Shown here one piece after another: positions 42,697 through 50,891 of a DNA stretch of 64,000 bases. How positions within the stretch are numbered: the stretch's first letter is position 1; each line of letters begins with the position of its first letter. The translations under genes were made by a program, and so were the position numbers. The DNA is from Bacillota bacterium (lineage in GTDB: Bacteria > Bacillota > Clostridia > Christensenellales > SZUA-584): positions 62,001 to 126,000 of the forward strand of contig JAEWBO010000005.1 in NCBI GenBank assembly GCA_023391105.1. Reading direction: 5' to 3'. The notes below the pieces were generated by a model. It searched no databases. It had not been told where the DNA came from and saw nothing but the letters and a program-made list of their open reading frames with translations.

Positions 42697-43647
42697 ATGT
42701 TTAAGAACGCGGAAGGAAAGGTCAGATCGGGTTGGAAAATTGCCGCGGCTCTCGGTTCTTTTTTTGTTATACTATTAATTGTCGAGACCATTGTCGTCAT
42801 GGTGCTTATGTTCACCGTTGCGGGATCGGCCGATTCCATCACATCGCTTTATGACAAGCTCTTAGAGCAGCTGACGGATTGGGCGTGGCTGCTAAGCATA
42901 CTGCAGACTCTCATCATGATTGCTGTGGCGGTGTTTACATGGAAGGTGATTTTCAAGCGCAGACTATCCGAAATGGGGCTAACGCCCGTCCGCAAGCATG
43001 CAAAAGAGCTTGGCGTCGGGCTGCTGCTGGGTGCTGTGTTAATGACGCTCATATTCGCGCTGCTGCTCGCAACGGGTTTAATCAAGGTTGACTCCTGGGT
43101 ACTTAAGCCATCGACTGATACATACCTTTACCTGCTCATATTTATTCTTGTGGGCATTGCGGAGGAAACGTTCTCACGCGGGTACTGTATGTCGGTGATG
43201 CGGCAAACGCGCAGCGTTGCATTGGTTCTGATTGTTCCGGCAGTGATATTTTCGCTGATGCATATATCGAACCCCGGCTACAGTTTAATGGCGTTTGTCA
43301 ACATTGCCATTGCGGGTCTGCTGTTTGCTTATATGTTTATTAGGTCAGGAAACATTTGGATGCCTATCGGCTTTCACATCACATGGAACTATTTTCAAGG
43401 GTGTGTGTTCGGGCTCAGCACAAGCGGCCTTGGCATCGATGGTCTAGTAACAAGTGAATATACAAGATACAGCCTGCTTGGCGGCAGGGCGTTTGGGCCG
43501 GAGGAAGGCATTTTGACAACTGCAGTGCTGTCATTCGGTTTTCTGTTTGTGAAATGGTATTACAGAAAATCTACGCTGGATTTTCTGGCGATGGAGCCGC
43601 AGGATATCAACGGTGCAAAGGATGTGACACAGAGCAAAGAAGATTAG
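42697..43647 (+). CDS. CPBP family intramembrane metalloprotease
   Basis: The 316-residue protein has about eight membrane helices and the CPBP (Abi) motifs: E-E-T-F-S-R-G near residue 154, F-x-x-x-H near 190 (F-S-L-M-H) and H-I-T-W-N near 227. Such proteins process prenylated peptides or protect against self-made bacteriocins; the substrate here is unknown. The gene is monocistronic within the accessory block. Confidence 0.9.
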   Translation: MFKNAEGKVRSGWKIAAALGSFFVILLIVETIVVMVLMFTVAGSADSITSLYDKLLEQLTDWAWLLSILQTLIMIAVAVFTWKVIFKRRLSEMGLTPVRKHAKELGVGLLLGAVLMTLIFALLLATGLIKVDSWVLKPSTDTYLYLLIFILVGIAEETFSRGYCMSVMRQTRSVALVLIVPAVIFSLMHISNPGYSLMAFVNIAIAGLLFAYMFIRSGNIWMPIGFHITWNYFQGCVFGLSTSGLGIDGLVTSEYTRYSLLGGRAFGPEEGILTTAVLSFGFLFVKWYYRKSTLDFLAMEPQDINGAKDVTQSKED

Positions 43648-43752
43648 CTCCAATCATATGCAACAAATAATATAAAGAATATACAAAACATATATAAAAC
43701 ATATTGCATTTTAACATTGATTTTTTTATTTAGTATTTTCAGGGGGGATTAA

Positions 43753-44637
43753 ATGACTGAGCAGAAATTGATTACGGCCATTAGGGAGGACTATGACAAT
43801 CCCATGCTCCGATTGCATCTTGCCGACTGGTACGAGCAAAACGGACAGGCTGACCGCGCGGAATTTATTCGCGCGTGTGTGATTGCCAAGAGTTATCCGT
43901 TCAACAGTCCGGAGTATGAACAGGCCACTGCGAAAAGGCGTAGCGCTTGGCTGCGCTGCAAACCCGCGTTTTGGGACGAAATGAGCGCGGGTCTTATGAT
44001 GAGCCTGTTTTGGGACATTGGCATGTATACGGTATCGTTTGCAGACGGTATAGGGACACAGTCATGTTCGCCGCGAGCCGTAAAGAAGGTGGGCAAGCAA
44101 AAATGGCTGGGCACAGCTTACGAGCAGGGCTGGCTGCTGCGCATGGATATGCGTTTTGATGACGGCACACTCGGCAAGCGTGTGGCCAAATGGAAGCCGC
44201 CGGTCAGCGAGATACCGCTTTGGGTAAAGCCCGCGCCCCACATCACTGACGAGGGCTTGGAGACCATGTTTAAGCTTCCGCAGCTTTGCGGCATCTCGTT
44301 TTTCAGCAACACACTGGAGAAAACATCAGCAGTGCTAAAGCTTGGCGAAGTGAAGCGGCTAAGGCGCCTTAAAATGGATATCCGCTTTTTGAGCGGTTCA
44401 CGGTGGTCGGCACTCATGGAACAGATACTAAAGCTTGATAACCTCTATGAGCTCATGCTGGAAGCGGAGTGGAATGAAGAATATGGCCTTCGCCCCACGG
44501 ACGATGATGTGCTGCGTCTGGGCGCGCTGAAAAGCTTAAGGAAGCTTGATCTAGTGAAGGCGACCGCGGTCACCGACGAGGCGATTGAGCAGCTTAAGGC
44601 GCTGCGGCCGGATCTTCGCGTCACACGTACAACATAA
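43753..44637 (+). CDS. TIGR02996-domain protein with LRR-like C-terminus
   Basis: The first 55 residues (D-N-P-M-L-R-L-H-L-A-D-W-Y-E-Q-N-G-Q-A-D-R-A-E-F-I-R, read as separate motifs around L-A-D-W and A-E-F-I-R) match the TIGR02996 repeat-companion domain I know mainly from Planctomycetes. The rest contains leucine-rich repeat-like strands (for example L-K-S-L-R-K-L-D-L-V near 257). Function is unknown; such proteins may bind other proteins. GGGGGG lies before the ATG. The lone occurrence suggests acquisition. Confidence 0.65.
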   Translation: MTEQKLITAIREDYDNPMLRLHLADWYEQNGQADRAEFIRACVIAKSYPFNSPEYEQATAKRRSAWLRCKPAFWDEMSAGLMMSLFWDIGMYTVSFADGIGTQSCSPRAVKKVGKQKWLGTAYEQGWLLRMDMRFDDGTLGKRVAKWKPPVSEIPLWVKPAPHITDEGLETMFKLPQLCGISFFSNTLEKTSAVLKLGEVKRLRRLKMDIRFLSGSRWSALMEQILKLDNLYELMLEAEWNEEYGLRPTDDDVLRLGALKSLRKLDLVKATAVTDEAIEQLKALRPDLRVTRTT

Positions 44638-44651
44638 AGAAATCCCGGGGG

Positions 44652-44668
44652 ACGGGACTTGCTCCCGT
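44652..44668 (+). terminator. Terminator of the TIGR02996-domain gene
   Basis: ACGGGA-CTTGC-TCCCGT followed by TATTATTTT. Confidence 0.7.
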
Positions 44669-44726
44669 TATTATTTTGTGCAAAAGGGCACCGGCATTCT
44701 AGGCGTGCGCAGGAAAGGTAAGGGCA

Positions 44727-45194
44727 ATGGATTTTCAAATCGTCTCGCGCGGCGAGTTTGTTATCTGCGGCTATGCTGTGGAAACCACGCTTACAAACAA
44801 TGACGCGGATATTACGGGTCTGTACAACGACGTTTTAGGCACTGAGAAAGAAAAAACGCTGCTTTCGCTTACTGGCGTGCAGACGGGTTACTATGGCTTG
44901 GAATGGTACACGCGAGGTCATAACAGCTTTTTCTATTTGCTTGGCAAAGCAATCGATTCGAACAACGATGTGCCGCCGGGCGCAGTGCTTAGAGTGATTC
45001 CATCGGCTGAATATGCTGTTGCCAAAATTGCGGCAGGCACGAGTCTTGTTGACGCATGGACAGAATTCTTTTATACAGCAATTCCCTCGCGTGGGTTAGC
45101 ACCCGATGAATCACACGGATTTTATTTCGAATATTATCCGCAAACGACGAACGGAGACTGTGAACTTTGGGTGCCTGTCATAAAAAACGCATAG
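44727..45194 (+). CDS. GyrI/AraC-effector-binding-domain-like protein
   Basis: The 155-residue protein begins F-Q-I-V-S-R-G-E-F-V-I-C-G-Y-A-V-E-T and ends with F-Y-F-E-Y-Y-P and C-E-L-W-V-P-V, the usual outline of the SOUL/GyrI-like small-molecule-binding domain. No DNA-binding domain is attached. It may bind a drug or metabolite. A purine-rich AAGGTAAGGG precedes the ATG. Confidence 0.7.
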   Translation: MDFQIVSRGEFVICGYAVETTLTNNDADITGLYNDVLGTEKEKTLLSLTGVQTGYYGLEWYTRGHNSFFYLLGKAIDSNNDVPPGAVLRVIPSAEYAVAKIAAGTSLVDAWTEFFYTAIPSRGLAPDESHGFYFEYYPQTTNGDCELWVPVIKNA

Positions 45195-45298
45195 CGTGAA
45201 TGAAGGGACAACGCCATATCGGCTGTAATTTTATATTTTCTCATTTCTCTTACATCCTTTGTTTTGATCAGAATGTGCAGGGATATGGCCATTCGATA

Positions 45299-46105
45299 TT
45301 ATTCCAAACTAAAGCCGTCCTCCATTAATTCGGTTAATCTTGAAAGAAATCGGGTCACCTGAGCACCATCAATCAAATCGTGATCAACAGCAAAGGCAAG
45401 CGCCACTTGTTCTCGAATCTCAATTCTATCCTCAACAACACCTGGCTTTTTCGTAATTCCACAAACGGCAAAGGATAACGGCAAAGGACTAATCGGACTT
45501 ATCCAACCGTTCATCTTTCCAATCATTCCAATTGAACTTACTGAAACCGTGCCCGTATTTGCTTTTATATGATGAGGATTCCGAGATATCACTTTGCAAA
45601 CAAGCATCCGAACCGGCTTGGGTAGGTGAGGATATAGATCCATAAGCCATGATTTACTGCCTATCATAATTGATGGATTGTTGAGATCATGCTTTTGTGC
45701 AGCACGTATTTCTGTTTGAACTTCTTTGATATCCTTTTTATCTGCTTTTCTAACTACGTAAGGCAAAGCCACTAGGTCTTTTTCCATCATTTTTTCAATC
45801 ATAATGAGAACATCTACATCGTTAAAGATGATTATTTTTTTACCCTTGCGTAAACCGTGGATTTGTTTGTTTTCACTGACAGCCTGCGCGACACATTTTA
45901 CAAACCAAGCCGTGAACGACTGCGTATCTCCTGTTCTTGCCTTGTATAAACGTAGCTTTTCCCTCGCGAGGGTGACATCAACTTCCATCTTTCCTTTCAT
46001 TTGATGTTTCATTGATGCCAATTCGACCATATCTGCCACGACTTTTCGGTATTTTATATATGGCAATTCTTCATAACCATCAGTTGAACCCATATTATCA
46101 TTCAT
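45299..46105 (-). CDS. Stand-alone 2-oxoacid dehydrogenase E2-type acyltransferase domain
   Basis: The 268-residue protein looks like the catalytic domain of E2 acyltransferases without lipoyl or E1/E3-binding domains. The active-site motif D241-H-D-L-I-D246-G is clear near the C-terminus, and F-T-A-W-F-V-K and V-S-S-I-G-M-I-G fit the fold. No dehydrogenase partners are nearby, so the acyl donor is unknown. It shares the CAT superfamily fold with the protein encoded at 41840. No membrane segment. Confidence 0.75.
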   Translation of the reverse strand: MNDNMGSTDGYEELPYIKYRKVVADMVELASMKHQMKGKMEVDVTLAREKLRLYKARTGDTQSFTAWFVKCVAQAVSENKQIHGLRKGKKIIIFNDVDVLIMIEKMMEKDLVALPYVVRKADKKDIKEVQTEIRAAQKHDLNNPSIMIGSKSWLMDLYPHLPKPVRMLVCKVISRNPHHIKANTGTVSVSSIGMIGKMNGWISPISPLPLSFAVCGITKKPGVVEDRIEIREQVALAFAVDHDLIDGAQVTRFLSRLTELMEDGFSLE

Positions 46106-46128
46106 CTGCTAAAATTCCTGTTAAAAAG

Positions 46129-46344
46129 TTATTTATTTAATGCTTTCTCATCTGTTAGCCCCAAGAGATAATCCACACTGACATTGTGTATGCGGGCCAG
46201 CTTTATAAGGATTTCAGGCGACATGGAGCGCACGCCCGTTTCGTAGCTAGAGTAGGTGCGCCTGTTAATAAACAGTAGCTCCGCCATGTACTGCTGCGTC
46301 CAGTCCTTATCTTCCCTTAAGCTTCGAATTCTCTCATATACCAT
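46129..46344 (-). CDS. Small XRE-family regulator
   Basis: This 71-residue protein is a bare helix-turn-helix: W-T-Q-Q-Y-M-A-E-L-L-F-I-N-R-R-T-Y-S-S-Y-E-T-G and the closing V-D-Y-L-L-G-L-T. The start at 46344 is chosen because the -10 element (46368-46363) puts the transcript start near 46356, leaving a very short leader. Two inverted 16-base sites just upstream are probable autoregulatory operators. Confidence 0.85.
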   Translation of the reverse strand: MVYERIRSLREDKDWTQQYMAELLFINRRTYSSYETGVRSMSPEILIKLARIHNVSVDYLLGLTDEKALNK

Positions 46345-46362
46345 ACGTTTCACCCGCATCCA

Positions 46363-46413
46363 ATTATAGTATGCCACGAATTGTGCCGCCGACTTCTGGC
46401 ACATATTGTGGCA
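46363..46413 (-). promoter_or_regulatory. Promoter and twin inverted operators of the XRE gene
   Basis: TGCCACGAATTGTGCC (46372-46387) and GGCACATATTGTGGCA (46398-46413) are inverted copies of one 16-base site (arms GGCACA and GTGGCA identical), 10 bases apart. TATAAT on the minus strand lies next to them at 46368-46363. The layout fits repression by a dimeric regulator. 46414-46616 holds no gene I can support. Confidence 0.6.
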
Positions 46414-46616
46414 TAATAATGTGTAGGTTTGGTAAAATATCTTTTTATAAGCTTTTAAACCGGATAACGGCCATCATTTTGAACTTCAGGAAGTACAGAC
46501 GGATGTGGAGTCGCTATTTTTGTAATAGAAGTGAGGTTATAAATCCCAGTATACATACTGAAGCAAGTAATACTAAGTAATCAGGCAACAAATAAAATAA
46601 AAGATTGGTTGACGTA

Positions 46617-46838
46617 TTACCTTTCCTTATGCAGCAACTGTTTCTTCCAGCTCCGAATATGGCTGAAGCCATACTTCATAACCAACAGGCCCACGACATA
46701 TCCGGCCGCGCTGATGCCCAGCAATAAGCCTTTGAGAAAATCCGGAAGCTGCACAAAATGATCCACGCCAAAGTAAAGTACGCTTCCGACAGCGCCGACC
46801 ATCATCGGCCAGTTTCCCTTGAGATTTTGACGATTCAT
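46617..46838 (-). CDS. Small two-helix membrane protein
   Basis: The 73-residue product has two hydrophobic segments (about 11-27 and 35-54) and a basic C-terminus. I do not recognise a family. It ends a three-gene group with the membrane protein and HTH regulator upstream (10-base gap), so it is probably regulated by that HTH protein. Confidence 0.6.
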   Translation of the reverse strand: MNRQNLKGNWPMMVGAVGSVLYFGVDHFVQLPDFLKGLLLGISAAGYVVGLLVMKYGFSHIRSWKKQLLHKER

Positions 46839-46848
46839 ATACGTCCTC

Positions 46849-47298
46849 CTAGAACTTTTTGTGGTAGTAGATTTTCAGGGTACAACGGGCGAGCAATAAA
46901 AACAGCGCACAGCCTGCTAACGAGAAGAATACGATTTCGTTAAAATAGCCCGCCACGATGCCTCCGATCAGTATGGCGACAGTGCAAACGTACATCGCAT
47001 TGCCGCCGGTCTTCATCATAATCAGTTTGTGGCGTTCGTCGTTTTCGGTATAATAGGCGGCCTTTAGCTTCTCATCGTTTTTCAAAAGCCATATATATCG
47101 GCCAATCAGAAAACCGAATACGATGCAAACCCAGAACAGTATGCCCGTCTGGAAACCGCGAAGAAACTCGGAAAATTCATTTACGCCGATCGCGCGGAAC
47201 GTGCCCGACTCATTCAATATCAGCAGCGCAATCAACGCAGCTATACTCACGCTTAGTACCGCAATTCTCGCTTTCAGTGACTCTTTATATTGCTCCAT
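46849..47298 (-). CDS. Hypothetical membrane protein in an HTH-linked operon
   Basis: The 149-residue protein has four membrane helices and a central Y-T-E-N-D-E-R-H-K-L-I motif that I have seen in HTH-linked membrane proteins of Firmicutes. Function unknown. It starts on the base after the regulator's stop codon complex (47299), so expression is coupled. GAGG lies before the ATG. Confidence 0.65.
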   Translation of the reverse strand: MEQYKESLKARIAVLSVSIAALIALLILNESGTFRAIGVNEFSEFLRGFQTGILFWVCIVFGFLIGRYIWLLKNDEKLKAAYYTENDERHKLIMMKTGGNAMYVCTVAILIGGIVAGYFNEIVFFSLAGCALFLLLARCTLKIYYHKKF

Positions 47299-47505
47299 TT
47301 ACATATCCTCCACATCGGAAAAATCAAATACATCTTCAATGCGCAGATTAAAATACCGCGCGATTTTATAAGCCAGCACCAGCGATGCCGTATATTTGCC
47401 GCACTCAATCGAGGTGATCGTCTGGCGCGTGGTACCCACGGCCAGCGCGAGCTCCTCCTGAGACAGCTTGTTTTTCTTTCGAAGCTCTCTGATTTTTGTG
47501 TTCAA
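47299..47505 (-). CDS. XRE-family regulator (YgzD-like)
   Basis: This 68-residue protein has the motif L-S-Q-E-E-L-A-L-A-V-G-T-T-R-Q-T-I-T-S-I-E near residues 14-34 and the ending I-E-D-V-F-D-F. TTG at 47505 lies 8 bases after GGAG; GTG at 47511 is an alternative with poor spacing. It heads an operon with two small membrane proteins, and the promoter contains repeated GCAAAGT sites, suggesting autorepression. Confidence 0.85.
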   Translation of the reverse strand: MNTKIRELRKKNKLSQEELALAVGTTRQTITSIECGKYTASLVLAYKIARYFNLRIEDVFDFSDVEDM

Positions 47506-47520
47506 ATTCACATCTCCTTT

Positions 47521-47587
47521 GCAAAGTGTGCTTTGCGAAATAAGCATAGTCCACTTTGCGCAAAATGTCAAGTAAACTTTGCAAAAA
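47521..47587 (-). promoter_or_regulatory. Promoter with repeated GCAAAGT operators
   Basis: On the minus strand TTGACA (47571-47566), 17-base spacer and TATGCT (47548-47543). The heptamer GCAAAGT or its complement ACTTTGC occurs four times across it, including the palindrome GCAAAG-TGTG-CTTTGC at 47521-47536. Sites flank both promoter hexamers. Confidence 0.65.
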
Positions 47588-47752
47588 AGAATCAAAAAAT
47601 TACACCAGCGGGGGTGTGATTTAGAAGATATTATATGGTAATATGGCACATAAGAAGTCACTGCCGTCTTTATTGATCTTTCAGCAAATCACTCATAAAA
47701 GGATTAAACAAATTTATATAGGAAAATGCATACTATATCTTAATAACGATGT

Positions 47753-48175
47753 TTATTTTATCCGCTCATACATCGGATGCCCCGCATTGAACTGCACCAG
47801 ATCCCATAGGTTGCCGTACAGATCCTTGAACACAGCGACAGTGCCATAGTCCTGCTCTTTGGGCGGACGAACGAACTCTATGCCAATGGACAGCATCTCG
47901 TTATAATCCCGCCAGAAGTCGTCAGTCCCCAGAAACAAAAATATACGGCCTCCGGCCTGATTGCCCACAAAGGGCTCCTGTTCCGGCTTGGAGGCTCTTG
48001 CAAGCAGAAGCGTGGTGCCGGACGATCCCGGAGGAGACACAACGACCCACCGTTTATCCTGCTCCGCCTGATAAGTATCTTCTATCAGCGTAAAGTGAAG
48101 CTTTTGTGTGTAGAATTCGATGGCCTCATCGTAGTCTTTGACCACCAAGGCGATGTGAACGATTGATTGTACCAT
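47753..48175 (-). CDS. VOC/glyoxalase family protein
   Basis: The 140-residue protein has two beta-alpha-beta-beta-beta modules: V-H-I-A-L-V-V-K-D-Y-D-E-A-I-E-F-Y near residue 6 and a second with F-K-D-L-Y-G-N-L-W-D-L-V-Q near 118. The metal ligands H and E are partly present (H7; D/L at the last position), so it may be a lyase, a dioxygenase-like or a drug-binding member. The start at 48175 has GGAGG 7 bases upstream. Confidence 0.85.
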   Translation of the reverse strand: MVQSIVHIALVVKDYDEAIEFYTQKLHFTLIEDTYQAEQDKRWVVVSPPGSSGTTLLLARASKPEQEPFVGNQAGGRIFLFLGTDDFWRDYNEMLSIGIEFVRPPKEQDYGTVAVFKDLYGNLWDLVQFNAGHPMYERIK

Positions 48176-48205
48176 ATTATATCCTCCGGCTTGAGCCACT
48201 AAAAA

Positions 48206-48829
48206 TTATACTCGTTTTGTATAATTGCGGTTTTTGAAGTGAAAATCACAAATATTCTGCCCTTGAGCAATCGTACCATTTCTTTCAAACACAATGGCAG
48301 GGTTATATCCAGTTAAAATCACATCATCATTTGCACAAAACAATTGACACATTTCAGTACAATTATATTTTTTAGTAGTTTCAAAATAAATGCAGCTTTT
48401 CATGTTGAAATGAATCTCATTCTTATTATATTGAATCCATTCCATATTCCATCCCTGTTCGGGATATTGTTTTTTAACAACGGATCTGCAAAAAATCTTA
48501 AAAGCAAAGTATCCAAAAGGCAATCGTCCAATTGCTAAGTTTTTTCTCCGATTTTTTAATCGGTATATTTGCAGCACTTCGTCCGTATAGTCATAAGCTT
48601 TATCAGCTATGCTTTTGAATTCTTTAAATGTCAGATATATCGCTATTGATGGCAGCATATTTTTATCCATATGCCATTTGATATATTTGCTGCTCCGGTA
48701 GTCAGCTTCCTTTATCATTTCGGACAATTTACTTTCGGCTTCAACATTGATTAAGTTCCCAATATCTGCTCCGAATTTTTTAATACAGAATTTCTTAAAA
48801 TAATGAAAATTAGTTTTATCTAGTCTCAC
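48206..48829 (-). CDS. L-2-amino-thiazoline-4-carboxylate hydrolase-like protein
   Basis: The 207-residue protein matches the ATC-hydrolase-like family as I know it: W-x-M-E-W-I-Q-Y-N-K near 129, C-I-Y-F-E-T-T-K-K-Y-N-C-T-E-M-C-Q-L-F-C-A-N-D-D (cysteine-rich, read as motifs around 146-170) and an ending C-D-F-H-F. Most members are untested; a thioester or cysteine-related role is possible. The gene is noticeably AT-rich. Confidence 0.7.
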   Translation of the reverse strand: MRLDKTNFHYFKKFCIKKFGADIGNLINVEAESKLSEMIKEADYRSSKYIKWHMDKNMLPSIAIYLTFKEFKSIADKAYDYTDEVLQIYRLKNRRKNLAIGRLPFGYFAFKIFCRSVVKKQYPEQGWNMEWIQYNKNEIHFNMKSCIYFETTKKYNCTEMCQLFCANDDVILTGYNPAIVFERNGTIAQGQNICDFHFKNRNYTKRV

Positions 48830-48928
48830 ATATTTCTCCCGATTGTGAATTTATGGTCATTGTGCCTATATTCTTATCATAGCATATATAACCAAACATA
48901 TCCACGAATCGACATAGTAATAAACTAT

Positions 48929-48956
48929 AAAAGCCATGCTGCTTTGGCATGGCTTT
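48929..48956 (-). terminator. Terminator of glyQS
   Basis: AAGCCATGC and GCATGGCTT form a 9-bp stem; on the minus strand TTTATAGTTTATT follows. Confidence 0.65.
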
Positions 48957-48983
48957 AAGTGTCTTTTGCTTCTTTTATTTAAA

Positions 48984-49066
48984 AAAAGAAGAGCAGGTCT
49001 GGAGGCAGCGCCCCCAGTGGGGTCAAGGGGCAAAGCCCTCAGGGTTAGGGGCAGCGCTCCCTAATA
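48984..49066. repeat. GC-rich interspersed repeat fragment
   Basis: GGAGGCAGCGCCCCCAG and GGGGCAGCGCTCCCTAA are two imperfect copies of one unit around GGGGCAAAGCCCT. Similar GGGGC-AGCGCCCC units occur between genes in many Firmicutes. It lies between the glyQS stop and its terminator hairpin. Confidence 0.5.
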
Positions 49067-49070
49067 GTAC

Positions 49071-50459
49071 TTAGAATTTCACTTTCTCCGCAATGTATGC
49101 GCTCACCTTGCTGATATCGATGCGAATCTGCTGCATGGTATCGCGGTCACGAATGGTCACCTGAGAATCCTCGAGCGTGTCAAAATCCACGGTGATGCAG
49201 TACGGCGTACCGATCTCGTCCTGACGGCGGTAACGCTTGCCGATGCTGCCTGTCACATCGAAATCCACCATGTGATCTTTTAACAGCATATCGTACACCT
49301 CGCCCGCTTTCTCCACGAGCTGCTTTTGCTGCGGGAGAATGGCCGCCTTGTAGGGCGCAAGTGCGGGGGAGAGGCGCAGCACTGTGCGCGTGTCGTTCTC
49401 AAGCTGCTCTTCGTCGTACGCGTCGCAAAGAAAAGCAAGCGCCACACGATCGGCACCCAGCGACGGCTCGATGCAGTAAGGCAGGTATTTCTCATTGGTT
49501 ACCGGATCGATGTATTCAAGGTTTACGCCCGATGTATTCATGTGCTGCTTTAAATCGAAGTCAGTGCGATCCGCAATGCCCCAAAGCTCGCCCCAACCGA
49601 ACGGGAACAAGAACTCGATGTCCGTCGTCGCGTTGGAATAATGCGAAAGCTCTTCGGCGTCGTGATCCCGAAGGCGGATGCTCTCTTCTTTCATGCCCAG
49701 AGATAGCAGCCATTGGTGGCAGAAATCCTTCCAGTAGTTGAACCACTGCATCTCCTCGGCAGGCGCGCAGAAGAATTCGAGCTCCATCTGCTCAAACTCG
49801 CGCGTGCGGAACGTGAAGTTGCCCGGGGTGATCTCGTTACGGAACGATTTGCCGATCTGCCCGATGCCGAAAGGCACGCGCTTGCGTGTGGCGCGCTGCA
49901 CGTTTTTAAAATTCACAAATATGCCCTGCGCCGTTTCGGGACGAAGAAATATCTCGCTGGCGGTATCCTCGGTGACGCCCTGAAACGTCTTGAACATCAG
50001 GTTGAATTTGCGAATGCCCGTGAAATTGCGCTTGCCGCATACGGGGCAGTTGATTTCCTTCTCGGCGATAAACGCCTCCATGTCTTCAGACTGCATCCCC
50101 GCCACGTTGAGATCGAGCTTTTTCTTGGCGGCATATTCCTCGATAAGATGGTCGGCGCGGAAACGCGCCTTGCATTCCTTGCAGTCCATCAGCGGGTCGG
50201 AAAAACCGCCCACATGACCCGAAGCCACCCAGGTCTGCGGGTTCATGAGTATCGCCGCGTCCAGCCCGACGTTGTACGGGCATTCCTTGATGAACTTCTT
50301 CCACCACGCCTGCTTCACATTGTTCTTGAACTCGACACCCAGCGGGCCGTAGTCCCATGTGTTGGCGAGTCCGCCGTAAATATCCGATCCGGGAAACACA
50401 TATCCTCTGTTTTTGCAGAGCGCGACGATGCGCTCCATCGTTTGTTTATCTTTTTTCAT
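49071..50459 (-). CDS. glyQS: Glycyl-tRNA synthetase (homodimeric type)
   Basis: The 462-residue class II synthetase is of the alpha2 type (GRS1). Features: G-S-D-I-Y-G-G-L-A-N-T-W-D-Y-G-P-L-G near residue 25, C-P-V-C-G-K motif near 145, motif 2 F-R-N-E-I-T-P-G, and a C-terminal anticodon-binding domain. The start at 50459 has GGAGGA upstream; a longer in-frame reading to 50618 crosses the T-box leader and is not translated. Regulated by that T-box. Confidence 0.95.
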   Translation of the reverse strand: MKKDKQTMERIVALCKNRGYVFPGSDIYGGLANTWDYGPLGVEFKNNVKQAWWKKFIKECPYNVGLDAAILMNPQTWVASGHVGGFSDPLMDCKECKARFRADHLIEEYAAKKKLDLNVAGMQSEDMEAFIAEKEINCPVCGKRNFTGIRKFNLMFKTFQGVTEDTASEIFLRPETAQGIFVNFKNVQRATRKRVPFGIGQIGKSFRNEITPGNFTFRTREFEQMELEFFCAPAEEMQWFNYWKDFCHQWLLSLGMKEESIRLRDHDAEELSHYSNATTDIEFLFPFGWGELWGIADRTDFDLKQHMNTSGVNLEYIDPVTNEKYLPYCIEPSLGADRVALAFLCDAYDEEQLENDTRTVLRLSPALAPYKAAILPQQKQLVEKAGEVYDMLLKDHMVDFDVTGSIGKRYRRQDEIGTPYCITVDFDTLEDSQVTIRDRDTMQQIRIDISKVSAYIAEKVKF

Positions 50460-50479
50460 ACGGTCCTCCGATATAAAAA

Positions 50480-50680
50480 ATAAAGCCATTCTGTCCACTA
50501 TACTGGGACGAAAATGACAACTTCCGCGGTTCCACCCGTTTTGGCAAATAAATGCCCGCTTTTTTTCATCGGTATTAAACGAAGCGCCCATGTTCTTTTT
50601 GCTGCCGCAGGCTTTCACCTTCCCTGCGTCGCTTTGTCAGCCTTTTACAAAGCCCATGCTCTTCACCGAAACAGTATTTT
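50480..50680 (-). promoter_or_regulatory. T-box riboswitch (glycine) upstream of glyQS
   Basis: The minus strand has the T-box sequence GGGTGGAACCGCG (50537-50525), a distal stem I loop GCAGG-GAAGGTGAAA-GCCTGC (near 50620), and a possible specifier GGC (50588-50586) following GAAC-AT, as expected for glycine. Uncharged tRNA-Gly would bind and allow readthrough into glyQS. The exact terminator is not clear: GTCCCAGTATAGTGGAC (50516-50500 approximately) with downstream TTTATTTTTTATAT is the best candidate. Confidence 0.88.
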
Positions 50681-50685
50681 TTTAT

Positions 50686-50723
50686 ATTGCTCCTGCGATC
50701 ATAGATATCGAAGTTGGAGCAAT
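50686..50723. repeat. 38-bp palindromic unit upstream of the glyQS T-box
   Basis: ATTGCTCC and GGAGCAAT enclose 22 bases. Same arms and length as the unit at 36923; the interior matches that unit best on the opposite strand (14 of 22). Confidence 0.6.
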
Positions 50724-50786
50724 GGTCTCCGACTGGACAAACATTTCTTATGCTATTCAATTGATATGTTTGCCCATCTTCGTAAT

Positions 50787-50815
50787 AATATATCAAAACA
50801 CGCGCGCTTGTGCAA
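50787..50815 (-). promoter_or_regulatory. Promoter of the glyQS leader
   Basis: On the minus strand TTGCAC (50815-50810), 17-base spacer, TATATT (50792-50787), about 100 bases before the T-box stem I. Confidence 0.5.
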
Positions 50816-50891
50816 GTGCGATAATTGACCGGGCAGAGCCTGCTTCATTTAGGAGCCAAGCACCGTGCAATTTTCTGGGCTGGCATCCTGC

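Noticed and set aside
46371..46580. 69-codon plus-strand frame upstream of the XRE gene
   Set aside because: It covers the operator pair, lacks a ribosome binding site and has no coding character.
49713..50483. 256-codon open frame on the plus strand opposite glyQS
   Set aside because: Antisense to a well-supported synthetase gene; composition-driven shadow.
50460..50618. In-frame N-terminal extension of GlyQS
   Set aside because: It crosses the T-box sequence and the real start has a good Shine-Dalgarno and the conserved N-terminus.
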